64,000 bases of DNA from Hyphomonadaceae bacterium (GCA_019753105.1 JAIELJ010000007.1:245195-309194); one strand, 5' to 3'; counted from the first letter of the stretch, positions 34,532 to 42,873 are shown. The notes: generated by a model not told the origin, from the sequence alone. Made by a program: numbers and translations.

Positions 34532-34537
34532 TAAGCG

Positions 34538-35611
34538 CTACTGCGACCGTCCCTCGGCATCCATCCCAGCGATCCATTCTTGAATCAGCGCCACGCCGCG
34601 CGCGTCGACGAGCGTGCGGCCCAGCTCCGGCATCATCACGCCGGGATCGGTCGATTGCATGCGGTGGACGAGGATCGAGCGCTCGGGATGGCCGGGCTCG
34701 ATCGAAAACTCAAAGCCCGCAGATCCACGCCCCGCCGCCACCGGCCGCTTCAGCACGCCCCAAAGCGCTGGATCGCTCTGCGACCAGGAGAGATCGAGCC
34801 CAGACGTATGCGCTGGCCCCTCCGGATTATGGCAATGCGCGCAGTTCACATCGAGATACGCGCGGGCGCGCTGCGCTAGCGGAGCGCTGGCGTCGTAGGC
34901 GTTCGGAACGCGCGGGCTTGCGCTTGCCGGCAGCGAGCTGAGGAGGCCGAGCCTATTCCAATGGCCGATCTGGTTCGCTTCCCCGGAAGCGTATGCAAAG
35001 TCGCGGTTCAAATTCCGCGCACTCGGCCCAATCGGCGTGACCTCGCCATTGCGCGCGTGGCAACCGCTGCACTGGTTGACGTTCGGCACGGCCCAATCGA
35101 GCGCCATGGCTTGGCCTTCCTCGTTGGTGAAGTTCACCGCCACGTCCGCGCCGATCACCGAAAGCCGCGCCTCTGTCTGCTCGGCGTTCCAAACGTAAGG
35201 CAGCGCCACCCAACCGCTCGCACGACGGATCAGCAGCCGCGTTTCAAGGAAGCGCACATTCTCCGTTGGCCGCCGCATGTCCTCGGCGAAAGCGAACGTC
35301 TTCACCAGCACCGTGCCGACCGGAAACTCGAACACGCCCTCGTGACTATACTGAGCTTGGCTGCCTGCCGGGATGTAGACGTAGCGAAACTTGAGCGCTC
35401 CATCGGAATAGAGCGCCGTGTTCAGATCATAGGGTGTGACCTGCGCATTCGGATCGCGCGCGCCTGCATCACGGAAGAGGCGATAGGCAGAAAGCAGCGC
35501 GGGCGGCCGCGCCGCCATAATGGCGGCGTCGTTCACCGGTGCGGGCGCTTGCGCCGTGCCGCTGGCGGCGCAAAGGAGCGCCGCGCAGGCCGCGATCAGC
35601 GTCCGGATCAA
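34538..35611 (-). CDS. Periplasmic diheme c-type cytochrome, SO2930/HNE_0200 family
   Basis: A 357-residue secreted protein: signal peptide (MIRTLIAACAALLCAASGTAQA), then a family-specific N-terminal part, then two CxxCH haem motifs, CSGCH at 181-185 and CAHCH at 257-261. The order and spacing match the SO2930-type family (TIGR03806, described as HNE_0200 from Hyphomonas). Such proteins occur next to a beta-helix protein of family TIGR03805, as here, where the genes overlap by four bases. Electron transfer is likely but the pathway is unknown. Confidence 0.87.
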   Translation of the reverse strand: MIRTLIAACAALLCAASGTAQAPAPVNDAAIMAARPPALLSAYRLFRDAGARDPNAQVTPYDLNTALYSDGALKFRYVYIPAGSQAQYSHEGVFEFPVGTVLVKTFAFAEDMRRPTENVRFLETRLLIRRASGWVALPYVWNAEQTEARLSVIGADVAVNFTNEEGQAMALDWAVPNVNQCSGCHARNGEVTPIGPSARNLNRDFAYASGEANQIGHWNRLGLLSSLPASASPRVPNAYDASAPLAQRARAYLDVNCAHCHNPEGPAHTSGLDLSWSQSDPALWGVLKRPVAAGRGSAGFEFSIEPGHPERSILVHRMQSTDPGVMMPELGRTLVDARGVALIQEWIAGMDAEGRSQ

Positions 35612-36828
35612 TCGTCGATCTCCACCCGTTCAGGCTCGGGCAAATCGAGCAGCGGCGGGAAGTCCATGCTGGGCGCGGCCTCGGTGAACGGCGAACCCGC
35701 CACCGTCAGCCCGAGCGACAAGAACACGCCATTCGGCGCGCGCTCGGAGCGATTGTCGCGCACGACGATGCGCACGTTCTCACTGCGCGGCGTGCCGCTG
35801 GAGGAATAGAGCGTCGCTCCATCCCAGATCACGTCCGGCATCATCGGCAGGCCAATCTGGCTGAGTGCGGCCAGATCGCCCGCAGGCGCAAAGCCGGTGC
35901 GGCCGAAACGGTTGTCGCGGACCATGATGTTGCGCGGCAGCGGATTGTAGTTCGGATCCTGAAACTCGGCCCGATAGGCGCTGATCAGCACATTGACCGT
36001 GCCGTTGTCGCCGATCTCGTTCTCGAACACGTGCACGTCGCGATTGGCCATGATCAACACGCCAGTGCCGGACGGCACGCTGGCGACGATGTTGCCGGCG
36101 GGCGCGAAGTTCGGCGTGTTGTTGCCGGTGATGACATTGTCGAACACGCGCACCGAATGACCGCCTTGCTGTGGCAGGCCGGGCAAGTCGAACACGAGGA
36201 TGCCGCCGGTATTGTTGGTGGCCGTGTTGCCGAAGACGTCGGCGTTGTAGCTGTTCTCGATCTCGATGCCGGCGACGTTGTACTCGGCCAGATTGTCGCG
36301 AACGATGATGTTGCGGGACTGGCCGACATAAATGCCGGCGTCGGAGGCGCCGCGCGCGATCGAATCGCGGATCAGCACGCTGGTGCAATTGACCGGATAG
36401 AGGCCGTAGGCGCCGTTGTTGGAGTTGGGTCCGCGCGTCCACTCGGCGCGGACGCCGCGAAACTCGATGCCGTCACAATCGCGGACCTTGATCGCATCGC
36501 CGCGCGCGTTCTCGACAGCGAAGTCGCGCAGAAGGACCCGATCAGAGGTGACAAGCAGGCCCTCAGCGCCGCGGCGCTGGTTATCGAAGGAGAGGATCGA
36601 GCGATCCTCGCCTTCGCCCTGAATAGTGACGCGGTCGACATTGAGCGAAAGCCCCGTCGTGATCTCGAAGCGTCCGCGTGCGAGGCGGATCGTGTCGCCG
36701 GGTCGGGCTTCGATGAGCGCGGTTTGTAGCTCTTGCTCGGCGTTCGGGCCGGGGCGGATGCGCCAAGTGCGCGCGTCGGCTACGCCGATCATGACCAGCA
36801 CCGCCAAGGCGGCCGCAACGAACCTCAT
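35608..36828 (-). CDS. Parallel beta-helix repeat protein (TIGR03805 family)
   Basis: A secreted 406-residue protein (signal MRFVAAALAVLVMIGVADA) with repeated units of the right-handed beta-helix type, as in pectin lyases: IEIENSYNADVFGNTATNNTGGILVFDLP (cited in part, NADVFGNTATNN), NIIVRDNLAEYN, RNIMVRDNRFGR, VRIVVRDNRSER. The family is usually encoded directly before the SO2930-type diheme cytochrome and the two probably interact. Start at ATG 36828 (behind GGGGAGAGTGAT) rather than the open frame at 37002. Function is not known; it may bind or cleave a polysaccharide, or only form a scaffold. Confidence 0.85.
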   Translation of the reverse strand: MRFVAAALAVLVMIGVADARTWRIRPGPNAEQELQTALIEARPGDTIRLARGRFEITTGLSLNVDRVTIQGEGEDRSILSFDNQRRGAEGLLVTSDRVLLRDFAVENARGDAIKVRDCDGIEFRGVRAEWTRGPNSNNGAYGLYPVNCTSVLIRDSIARGASDAGIYVGQSRNIIVRDNLAEYNVAGIEIENSYNADVFGNTATNNTGGILVFDLPGLPQQGGHSVRVFDNVITGNNTPNFAPAGNIVASVPSGTGVLIMANRDVHVFENEIGDNGTVNVLISAYRAEFQDPNYNPLPRNIMVRDNRFGRTGFAPAGDLAALSQIGLPMMPDVIWDGATLYSSSGTPRSENVRIVVRDNRSERAPNGVFLSLGLTVAGSPFTEAAPSMDFPPLLDLPEPERVEIDD

Positions 36829-36919
36829 ATCACTCTCCCCACACGTCTTTGCGCGCAGCTTCCTCGGGGAGGGCGGCGGTGTAAAGCCGTGCGAGCCGTC
36901 GCAGAGAAAACGCTTGGGG

Positions 36920-37318
36920 TTAGTGGCGGCCGCCGAAGCGGGCCACGACTGAGAGCAGATCGCGAGCCAGGGTCGGGTGACGCGCCGCGAGGATGCCGCC
37001 AAGCGCCGTCACGGCCAGCGCCATAATCGGACGCTCGCGCGCGATGTCGCCAAGGCCAAACATCGGCGCTTCTTCCAGGAGTTGCGCCTGCAACGCCTGC
37101 GCCTCGCGCTCCTTCTGCTTGCGCTTGTAAGCGGCGAAGAGAGCAAAGAGGGCAATGCCGAGTGCTGCGACCAGCGCCACGATGGCGGCAGCGCCCGCGG
37201 CGCCGACCTCGGGCAGGATCAGCGCATAGAGAGAAAAGCCAAGGGCAAAGACGGCCATGACGGCCGCTCCGCACGCCGCCGCCGTTGCAATGATCCCGGC
37301 CATGGCGCGGTCGAACAT
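36920..37318 (-). CDS. Small two-helix membrane protein, YqjE/holin-like
   Basis: A 132-residue protein with two membrane helices (about 7-32 and 36-62, ALGIALFALFAAYKRKQKEREAQ) followed by a charged coiled stretch and a hydrophobic tail ALAVTALGGILAARHPTLARDLLSV. Its start overlaps the stop of the upstream YqjD-like gene (TAATG). A layout with a DUF883/YqjD-like gene followed by a YqjE-like gene is seen in many proteobacteria. Function unknown; YqjD-type proteins bind ribosomes at the membrane. Confidence 0.75.
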   Translation of the reverse strand: MFDRAMAGIIATAAACGAAVMAVFALGFSLYALILPEVGAAGAAAIVALVAALGIALFALFAAYKRKQKEREAQALQAQLLEEAPMFGLGDIARERPIMALAVTALGGILAARHPTLARDLLSVVARFGGRH

Positions 37319-37539
37319 TAGCGGCGGCTCCCGCCGATCAGCACGCCGATCAGCACGCCTACGCCAAGTGTGGTCGCGGCCACCGCGAGCGGACGTTCGC
37401 GCCATTGGCGCTTGAGATAACGATGCGCCTCGTCGATGCCGTCTTCGACGGCCTCGGTCGCCGCCTGATAAGCTTCTTCGGCCCGTTCGCGTGCTTCTTC
37501 AGCAAGCTCAGCCGCGCGCGACGCTCTGTCCTTCGACAT
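37318..37539 (-). CDS. ElaB/YqjD/DUF883-like membrane-anchored protein
   Basis: A 73-residue protein with a charged amphipathic N-terminal half (ASRAAELAEEARERAEEAYQ), the conserved segment RERPLAVAATTLGVGVLIGVLIGG and a basic end. This pattern (coil, then ERP, one helix) is that of ElaB/YqjD, which anchors ribosomes to the membrane in stationary phase in E. coli. The start is the ATG at 37539, after AAGGAGAACTTGATC. It overlaps the next gene. Confidence 0.85.
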   Translation of the reverse strand: MSKDRASRAAELAEEARERAEEAYQAATEAVEDGIDEAHRYLKRQWRERPLAVAATTLGVGVLIGVLIGGSRR

Positions 37540-37630
37540 GATCAAGTTCTCCTTGCCCCAACCTAGAGCACATCGGTTACGTTCGCCCTTACACAAGCCC
37601 GTTGGGCGAACCCCATTCGGTGATGAGCGC

Positions 37631-38287
37631 ATGAGCTTGGCAAAAGTTCCCACCATCCGCCCGCTTAGTTGGCCGGTAACCACGGCAATCGCGCTTAACC
37701 TTGTTCCGGTGATCGGGGTCTTGTTCTGGGGCTGGAGCGCGTTCGCGCTGATATTTCTCTATTGGCTGGAAAACCTCGTCGTTGGCGTGCGGACCTTGGC
37801 GAGCATGGTTGCGGCCGCCGTTGTCGGCGGCGGCATGAACTGGCTTGGCGCGCTCTTCTTCGGCGCGTTCTTCACGCTGCACTATGGCCTCTTCTGCTTC
37901 GGCCACGGCGTGTTCGTCATGGCGCTGTTCGGCGCCAATACGATGATGGGTGACTCGATCTTGGATTTGGCTGGGGCGGCGGGCGCACTGTTCGCCGAGC
38001 AAAGCAATCTGGCGATCGGCTTTGCCTCGATAGTGGGCTGGCAGGTCGTGCAGTTCGTGCTCTGGCTCCGGCGTGGTGAAGCGCGGACATCCAATATTCT
38101 GGAGCTGATGGGCGCGCCTTATCCGCGGATCATCACGCTGCATGTTGCGATCATCTTCGGCGGCTTCTTGCTCATGCTGCTGAACCAGCCGGTTTGGGGC
38201 CTGGTTGTCCTGACCCTCGCCAAGATGGCCTATGACGTCGCCGATGCCGCCAAGCAGACGAGGCCCGTCGCCGCCAACGAGGCTTAG
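37631..38287 (+). CDS. Polytopic membrane protein (DUF6498-like)
   Basis: A 218-residue protein with about six membrane helices. Visible family segments: ALIFLYWLENLVVGVRTLASM early (cited in part), LFFGAFFTLHYGLFCFGHGVFV in the middle and MGAPYPRIITLHVAIIFGGFLL near the end. This order fits DUF6498 proteins, which have no known function. Family name is from memory of the pattern. It overlaps the stop of the convergent Nudix gene by four bases. The start chosen is ATG 37631, 92 bases from the divergent YqjD-like start. Confidence 0.78.
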   Translation: MSLAKVPTIRPLSWPVTTAIALNLVPVIGVLFWGWSAFALIFLYWLENLVVGVRTLASMVAAAVVGGGMNWLGALFFGAFFTLHYGLFCFGHGVFVMALFGANTMMGDSILDLAGAAGALFAEQSNLAIGFASIVGWQVVQFVLWLRRGEARTSNILELMGAPYPRIITLHVAIIFGGFLLMLLNQPVWGLVVLTLAKMAYDVADAAKQTRPVAANEA

Positions 38288-38724
38288 GCCATCGCCCGCG
38301 CCGCCTCGATTATGCGAAGCGTCTCGCTCCAGAGGTTCAGGCGCGCGAGTTCTGCGGGTGCGAAGAAGCGGGCTTCGCGTGCATCGTCGCCGGCGATCGG
38401 TTCGCCACCGATCCAGCGCGCGGCATAGTCGATCAGGACGTAATGCCCCCATGGCGACTCACCCGACTCACCCCGCCGCGAGAGCACGGCGTCGACTACG
38501 TCGATCAATCCGATGATCTTAGCCGTGCATCCGGTCTCTTCCTTGAGCTCGCGCAACGCCGCATCGACTGCGCGCTCACCCCATTCGATTCGCCCGCCGG
38601 GCAGGGACCATGAGTCTTCCAGTGGCGGCGTCCCGCGCTTGATCAACAGCACCTCATCGCCGCGCAAACAAACGACGCCAACGGCGGCGATCGGTGTTTT
38701 GGGCGGGGATGAGGCGTCGGTCAT
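38284..38724 (-). CDS. Nudix hydrolase
   Basis: Hydrolyses nucleoside diphosphates linked to another moiety (substrate not known). The 146-residue protein has an intact Nudix box from Gly44 to Gly65 (GRIEWGERAVDAALRELKEE followed by TG), with the catalytic Glu62, Glu63 and Arg58-Glu59. The start MTDASSPPKTPIAAVGVVC and the GTPPLEDSWSLPGG stretch are typical of the ADP-ribose/ MutT-like group. It is convergent with the DUF6498-like gene. Confidence 0.93.
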   Translation of the reverse strand: MTDASSPPKTPIAAVGVVCLRGDEVLLIKRGTPPLEDSWSLPGGRIEWGERAVDAALRELKEETGCTAKIIGLIDVVDAVLSRRGESGESPWGHYVLIDYAARWIGGEPIAGDDAREARFFAPAELARLNLWSETLRIIEAARAMA

Positions 38725-38814
38725 GGCGTTGTTGGCGATGTTCGCGTGCTCGGGAAAAGACTCAAGAAAAATAAATCACTAGCCCATGGGCGCGCGGTGC
38801 TTCGGCCAAAGAAA

Positions 38815-38842
38815 ATGCGCGCCACCCGAGGGTGACGCGCAT
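38815..38842 (-). terminator. Hairpin downstream of the lysine-rich protein gene
   Basis: ATGCGCGCCACC at 38815-38826 pairs with GGTGACGCGCAT at 38831-38842 with one C-A mismatch; on the minus strand it is followed by TTTTCTTTGG. This is a likely terminator for the gene at 38908-39060. Confidence 0.7.
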
Positions 38843-38907
38843 CTTGGACTCTCGTCCTTGTTTCTTTGAAGCTCCTCACCTTAGCGAGGACTCCGAAGAG
38901 CGATCCC

Positions 38908-39060
38908 TTAGCGGGAAGCGCGCTTGGCCTTGCGCTTCTTGGCGGCCTTCTTCGGGGCTGCCTTCTTCGCAGCAGTCTTCTTCTTCGCGACGGTCTTCTT
39001 CTTCGCGACCTTCTTGGCAACCTTCTTAGCTGCCTTCTTCTTTGCTTTCTTCACGGCCAT
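38908..39060 (-). CDS. 50-residue lysine/alanine-rich histone H1-like protein
   Basis: The frame from ATG at 39060 to TAA at 38908 encodes 50 residues: about half lysine plus alanine, threonine and valine, arranged in AAKK and VAKK units (starts MAVKKAKKKAAKKVAKK, ends KRKAKRASR). The composition is that of the basic tails of bacterial histone H1-like proteins (AlgP, HC1/HC2 type). An upstream AAGGAGCC lies 6 bases before the ATG (minus strand), and a terminator follows downstream. A shorter relative of 27 residues is encoded at 11743-11826. Probable role: nucleoid compaction or RNA binding; not proven. Confidence 0.78.
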   Translation of the reverse strand: MAVKKAKKKAAKKVAKKVAKKKTVAKKKTAAKKAAPKKAAKKRKAKRASR

Positions 39061-39238
39061 GCCCTGGCTCCTTCTTAGTACGTCAACAATCGCCGCTTAC
39101 GTCTTCGCATTGTCATGTGCAAGCACATTCGACACGCAAGAAATACGCGCGACGAAAATGCAACATCGCATCGCTTCGACTCCGAAGCAAGTTTGTGTGT
39201 GACTCGATGCGTGATGCGTGTCGTTTTGAGACGATGAG

Positions 39239-40627
39239 TCAGTCGAACAACGCGCGTGGGTTCATCACATTGTTCGGATCGATCGCGCGCTTCACCGCGC
39301 GCATCAGAGCGAGCGATTGCGGGTCCTTGAAGCGCGCAAGATCGGCGACGCGCGCCACGCCGATGCCGTGCTCGGCCGAGATCGAACCGCCCAACGCGTC
39401 GGCTGTCTCGTTCACCGCAGATGAGATCGCAGCGCCCGGGAACGCGCTCGCGTCCGAACCTTCGGGCTGCATCACCGTGTAGTGGAAGTTGCCGTCGCCC
39501 ATGTGACCGAAGGCGACAATGCGCGCGCCGGGAACGATGGCGAGCGCTGCGGCGTTGGCGCGATGAAGGAAGAGCGGCGTCTGCGAAACCGGCACGCTGA
39601 CATCGTGATTAACCTGCGCGCCTTCGGGCCTGTGGCCGGCGGAGATGTCTTCGCGGATTCGCCAGAAATTCCGCGCCTGGCTTGCGTTTTCTGCAATTAG
39701 CGCTGTTTCAACTTCGCCCGCGCCGATGGCCGCTTCGAGCGCTGCTTCGATGCTCGCGCGCAGGCCGTTCACGTCCATGCCTTCGAACTCGATCAGCGCC
39801 ATCAGCGCTGCCCCCGGCAGCGGATCGCGCGCGCCGGGCACGTTCTTGATCACGAGATCGACCGAGAGCCGGTTCATCACTTCGAAGGCCGCGACCGCCC
39901 CGGTCATCGCCTTCATCCGGTGGAGGAGATCGAGCGCGCGCTCGGGCGAGGGCACGGCGGCGAGCGCCACCTCGTGCGCGCGCGGGCGAGGGAACAGCTT
40001 CAGGCTGGCCGCCGTCACGATGCCCAGCGTGCCCTCGGCGCCGATGAAGAGTTGCTTCAGGTCGTAGCCGGTGTTGTCCTTCCGCAGACCCTTCAGACCT
40101 CGGAAGATCGAACCGTCGGCGAGCACCGCTTCGATGCCGAGCACGAGGTCACGCATCATCCCGTAACGCAGCACATGGACGCCGCCGGCGTTCGTTGAAA
40201 TGAGTCCGCCGATTGTGGCGCTGCCTTCGCTCGCGAGGCTCAGAGGGAAGAGCCGATCTGATTCTTGAGCCGACTTCTGCACAGCTTGGAGAATCACGCC
40301 GGCCTCCGCGACGAGTGAGTCGTTGGCCGCATCGACGGCGCGGATCGCATTCATGCGCTTGGTCGAGAGCAGCACTTCGCCCGCAGGGATCTGGCCGCCG
40401 ACCAGGCCGGTGTTGCCGCCTTGCGGCGTGATTGCTGCACCTGCGTCCGAGATCAGACGTACGACATCGGCGGTTTCCTCGACGCTTGCAGGCATGGCCA
40501 GGAAGGGCGTCGAGCCCGTGTAGCGCTTGCGCCATTCGGTCAGATGCGGCGCGATCGTCGCCGGATCAGTGGAATAGCCCTTGGGGCCTAGGCGGTTGGC
40601 GAGTTGGGCGAAGAGATCAGAGCTCAT
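39239..40627 (-). CDS. FAD-linked oxidase, D-2-hydroxyacid dehydrogenase (GlcD/D2HGDH-like)
   Basis: Oxidises a D-2-hydroxy acid such as D-lactate, glycolate or D-2-hydroxyglutarate with FAD. The 462-residue protein has the vanillyl-alcohol-oxidase FAD domain (PQGGNTGLVGGQIP near 70, SEGSATIGGLISTNAGGVHVLRYG near 135, GAEGTLGIVTAASLKLFPRP near 200) and the FAD-oxidase C-terminal half with SFGHMGDGNFH-like FGHMGDGNFHYTV and the end motif SAEHGIGVARV. The catalytic Glu/His in EHGIG is present. The specific substrate cannot be told. The gene is monocistronic between the lysine-rich gene and a repeat unit. Confidence 0.92.
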   Translation of the reverse strand: MSSDLFAQLANRLGPKGYSTDPATIAPHLTEWRKRYTGSTPFLAMPASVEETADVVRLISDAGAAITPQGGNTGLVGGQIPAGEVLLSTKRMNAIRAVDAANDSLVAEAGVILQAVQKSAQESDRLFPLSLASEGSATIGGLISTNAGGVHVLRYGMMRDLVLGIEAVLADGSIFRGLKGLRKDNTGYDLKQLFIGAEGTLGIVTAASLKLFPRPRAHEVALAAVPSPERALDLLHRMKAMTGAVAAFEVMNRLSVDLVIKNVPGARDPLPGAALMALIEFEGMDVNGLRASIEAALEAAIGAGEVETALIAENASQARNFWRIREDISAGHRPEGAQVNHDVSVPVSQTPLFLHRANAAALAIVPGARIVAFGHMGDGNFHYTVMQPEGSDASAFPGAAISSAVNETADALGGSISAEHGIGVARVADLARFKDPQSLALMRAVKRAIDPNNVMNPRALFD

Positions 40628-40646
40628 GGCTCTGATGTAGATGATC

Positions 40647-40749
40647 CGTCACCCTGGGGCGATGCGAAGCATCGATCAGGGGTCCAGGAGCCGCGGGCGC
40701 GTCGTTTGCTCTGGGTCCCGGTCATCGCTGCGCGATGCCCAGGATGACG
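40647..40749. repeat. About 103-bp palindromic repeat, copy 3
   Basis: Ends CGTCACCCTGGG... and ...CCCAGGATGACG (11 of 12 complementary), with inner hairpins CGATGCGAAGCATCG and ATCGCTGCGCGAT. Same plan as the units near 33.8 and 34.4 kb. It fills the gap between the GlcD-like gene and the b561-YceI gene. Confidence 0.7.
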
Positions 40750-40759
40750 AACTTACCCC

Positions 40760-42076
40760 TCAGCCCACCCGATCGGCGTCCACCCGCACATTGATCGTGA
40801 TCTCCCGCGAAATGAGATCGTCCGCGGCGCCCGCGCCGACGCCGAAATCGCGCCGGTCGATGGTGAGTGACCCCGTCATCGTGGCGCGGTCGCCATCAAT
40901 GGTGAGCCGGAAGGGCAGGTCGACGCTGCGCGTCTCGCCTTTGATGGTGAGGTCGCCGCGCGCTTCATAGCCGCCATCGCGCGCGCGGATCCGTGTTGTG
41001 CGGAAGGTGGCAGTCGGGTGCGCGGCCGCATCGAACCATTCCGCACCCGGCAGCGCGCTGTCATGGGCCGCGACCCCAGTCGAGGCCGAGGCCGGCTCGA
41101 TCGTCACCACAACGCGCGACGCATCGAGGTTCTCCGGATCGAAGCGGATGTCCGCGCGCCAACGCGTGAAGCGGCCGTTGAAGTCGGTAGCCCCGCTCTC
41201 GTCCTCATAGGTATAGCCGAAGCCAAGTGCGCTCGATCGCGCATCGACACGCCACGCTGAAGGCGCGCCCGGCTCTGCCGGCGCGATCTCTTCGACCGCA
41301 GGCGGCGTCTCGGCTTCAACAATCTCGACCGTGGACGGCGCACTCGGGGGCGACGTGAGTGCAGGCAGTACGGCAAACATCAGCGCCGCAGCCGCCGACA
41401 CGATCAGCGCCGCGCCTAGTCCGAGTACCGCCAGTCGGCCTGCGTTCTTGGGTGCAGCTTCCGTCTCGGCCGGCGCGCGCAAGCCTGGGACCATGTGTGC
41501 GAGCACGGCGTCGCGGTCAAAGAAATGGTGCTTAAGCGCCGCTACGACGTGGAGCGCAGCGAGGCCCATAATCGCAAACGCCATCAGCGCGTGCGCCGTG
41601 AACGCCGCCTCAGCCGTATTGCCGCGTACGTCGGCCGAGGCGCGGTCCAAGCCAAAGAGATGCGGGATGCCGACCAGATCGAACCAGCGCGTCGGCACCG
41701 CTAGCGGCGCGTCGTCATGGATCGACCAGCCAGCCGACACAAAAAGCCACCCCGACAAGGGCAGGCCAATCATCAGCGCATAGAAGGCCCAGTGCGTCGC
41801 CGTCGCGGCAAAGCGCTCCCAGGCCGGCATATGCGGCGGCATTGGCGGCGGCGGATTGATCAGCCGCCACGCCAACCGCACGAGGCTCAAGCCGAGAATG
41901 GTGAAGCCGACCGACTTATGCAGTTGGTAGGCGTCGAACACGGCTTGCGACGCGTTCCCATTCTCGGCTTGCTCATGCATCCAGAACCCGAGCAGCAGCA
42001 TGAACCCAATCGCGAACGCAATCGCCCAGTGGAGGACGATCGCGACGCTCGTGTAACGTGCTGCGCGGGCGCTCAC
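40760..42076 (-). CDS. Cytochrome b561-YceI fusion protein
   Basis: A 438-residue two-domain protein. Residues ~1-195 are a four-helix diheme b561 (His16 in VLHWAIAF, His53 in QLHKSVGF, and HALMAFAIMGLAALHVVAALKHH in later helices). A further helix near 215-240 and a proline/glutamate-rich linker lead to a YceI domain at about 265-438 (WRVDARSSALGFGYTYEDESG... in part: SSALGFGYTY, ending ITINVRVDADRVG). b561 moves electrons from quinol, and YceI binds isoprenoid-type lipids such as quinones in a lipocalin-like barrel. Two YceI genes follow upstream in the same direction, so the three form a cluster. Confidence 0.9.
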   Translation of the reverse strand: MSARAARYTSVAIVLHWAIAFAIGFMLLLGFWMHEQAENGNASQAVFDAYQLHKSVGFTILGLSLVRLAWRLINPPPPMPPHMPAWERFAATATHWAFYALMIGLPLSGWLFVSAGWSIHDDAPLAVPTRWFDLVGIPHLFGLDRASADVRGNTAEAAFTAHALMAFAIMGLAALHVVAALKHHFFDRDAVLAHMVPGLRAPAETEAAPKNAGRLAVLGLGAALIVSAAAALMFAVLPALTSPPSAPSTVEIVEAETPPAVEEIAPAEPGAPSAWRVDARSSALGFGYTYEDESGATDFNGRFTRWRADIRFDPENLDASRVVVTIEPASASTGVAAHDSALPGAEWFDAAAHPTATFRTTRIRARDGGYEARGDLTIKGETRSVDLPFRLTIDGDRATMTGSLTIDRRDFGVGAGAADDLISREITINVRVDADRVG

Positions 42077-42077
42077 C

Positions 42078-42791
42078 TTAGTTCACCGGTTCGCGCGGCT
42101 GAGCCGGCGTCGGCAGATCGCCAGTCGCATTCGGGCGGTTGAACTCGGCTTCAATGACCAGCTCAACCTCATCCGCCACGCCAGAGTTTGGCGCGCCCGC
42201 TTGCGGTTGGAGGACGGTCAGGCCGTACTGCGAGCGGCTGATCGTGCCACGCGCCGAGAAGCCGACGCCGGCGGTCGGGAAGCCCATCGGGTGCTGCGCC
42301 CAGCTTGAATTGTAGGTGACGTCGAAGGTCGCCGGATGGGTGACGCCGCGAATGGTGAGGTCGCCGGTGACGCGCGCCGTGTTGGCGCCGGTTTGTTCAA
42401 CGGCGGTGGAGGTGAAGGTCGCGGTTGGGTGCCCTGTGGAGTCCAGCCACTCTGAGTTCTGTAGTTCCGCATCGAAGTCGCGGTCGCCAGCGTATGGCGT
42501 ATCGAGCGTGCGCGTATCGACTGTGATCGAAACGGTCGACGAGGCGGGCGTCTCAGCGTTGAAATTTAGAGTGCCGGTCACGCCATTGAGACGCAGCTGA
42601 TAATGCGACAGGCCAAAGTGCAGCACACGCGCCGTGACTGTCGTGTGATGGGGGTCAACCGTGTATTCGCCCGAGGGGGCTTCGACGGTGACGTTCTCCG
42701 CCGGCGCAGGCGTTGGCGTCTCGGCCGGTTGTGAGCAAGCGGCCAGCGCCACGAGTGCGGTGGCGGTTGCTGCGGCAGTCCAGAATTTCAT
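42078..42791 (-). CDS. YceI family lipoprotein (first copy)
   Basis: A 237-residue protein with a type II signal (MKFWTAAATATALVALAACS, lipobox ALAAC), a Pro/Ala linker and one YceI domain (GEYTVDPHHTTVTARVLHFGLSHYQLRLNGVTG in part: YTVDPHHTTVTARVLHFG, ..., TGHPTATFTSTAVE, VTGDLTIRGVTHPATFDV). YceI folds as a lipocalin-like barrel that binds polyisoprenoids. Start ATG 42791 is behind GGGAGAAGCCTG. It ends 2 bases from the start of the b561-YceI gene, so they probably form one operon. Confidence 0.9.
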   Translation of the reverse strand: MKFWTAAATATALVALAACSQPAETPTPAPAENVTVEAPSGEYTVDPHHTTVTARVLHFGLSHYQLRLNGVTGTLNFNAETPASSTVSITVDTRTLDTPYAGDRDFDAELQNSEWLDSTGHPTATFTSTAVEQTGANTARVTGDLTIRGVTHPATFDVTYNSSWAQHPMGFPTAGVGFSARGTISRSQYGLTVLQPQAGAPNSGVADEVELVIEAEFNRPNATGDLPTPAQPREPVN

Positions 42792-42873
42792 CAGGCTTCT
42801 CCCAAACTGAAAGCGTGCATGTAGATCGCCGCGCGCTGCTTGGCACGGGGGCACATAGAGGTAACCTAAGCTG

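Larger units (their letters stand above)
33747..34537. other. Gene-free 0.8 kb stretch with repeats and possible structured RNA
   Basis: No frame here has a credible product: the longest (101 residues, minus strand, 34133-34438) has no ribosome binding site and no recognisable motif. Both ends are repeat units (33791-33895 and 34434-34531). The middle, 33900-34370, contains several stem-loops: GCATCTCC/GGAGATGC at 33950-33957 and 33994-34001 with an inner AGGCT/AGCCT stem, GTTGAGTGA/TCACTCAAC at 34218-34244, and a run of seven T at 34360-34366. It could hold an unrecognised small RNA or the remains of an inserted element. Confidence 0.55.

Noticed and set aside
24431-40749. CRISPR array
   Set aside because: The repeats are inverted, widely spaced and unequal in spacing, with no direct repeat-spacer order and no cas genes.
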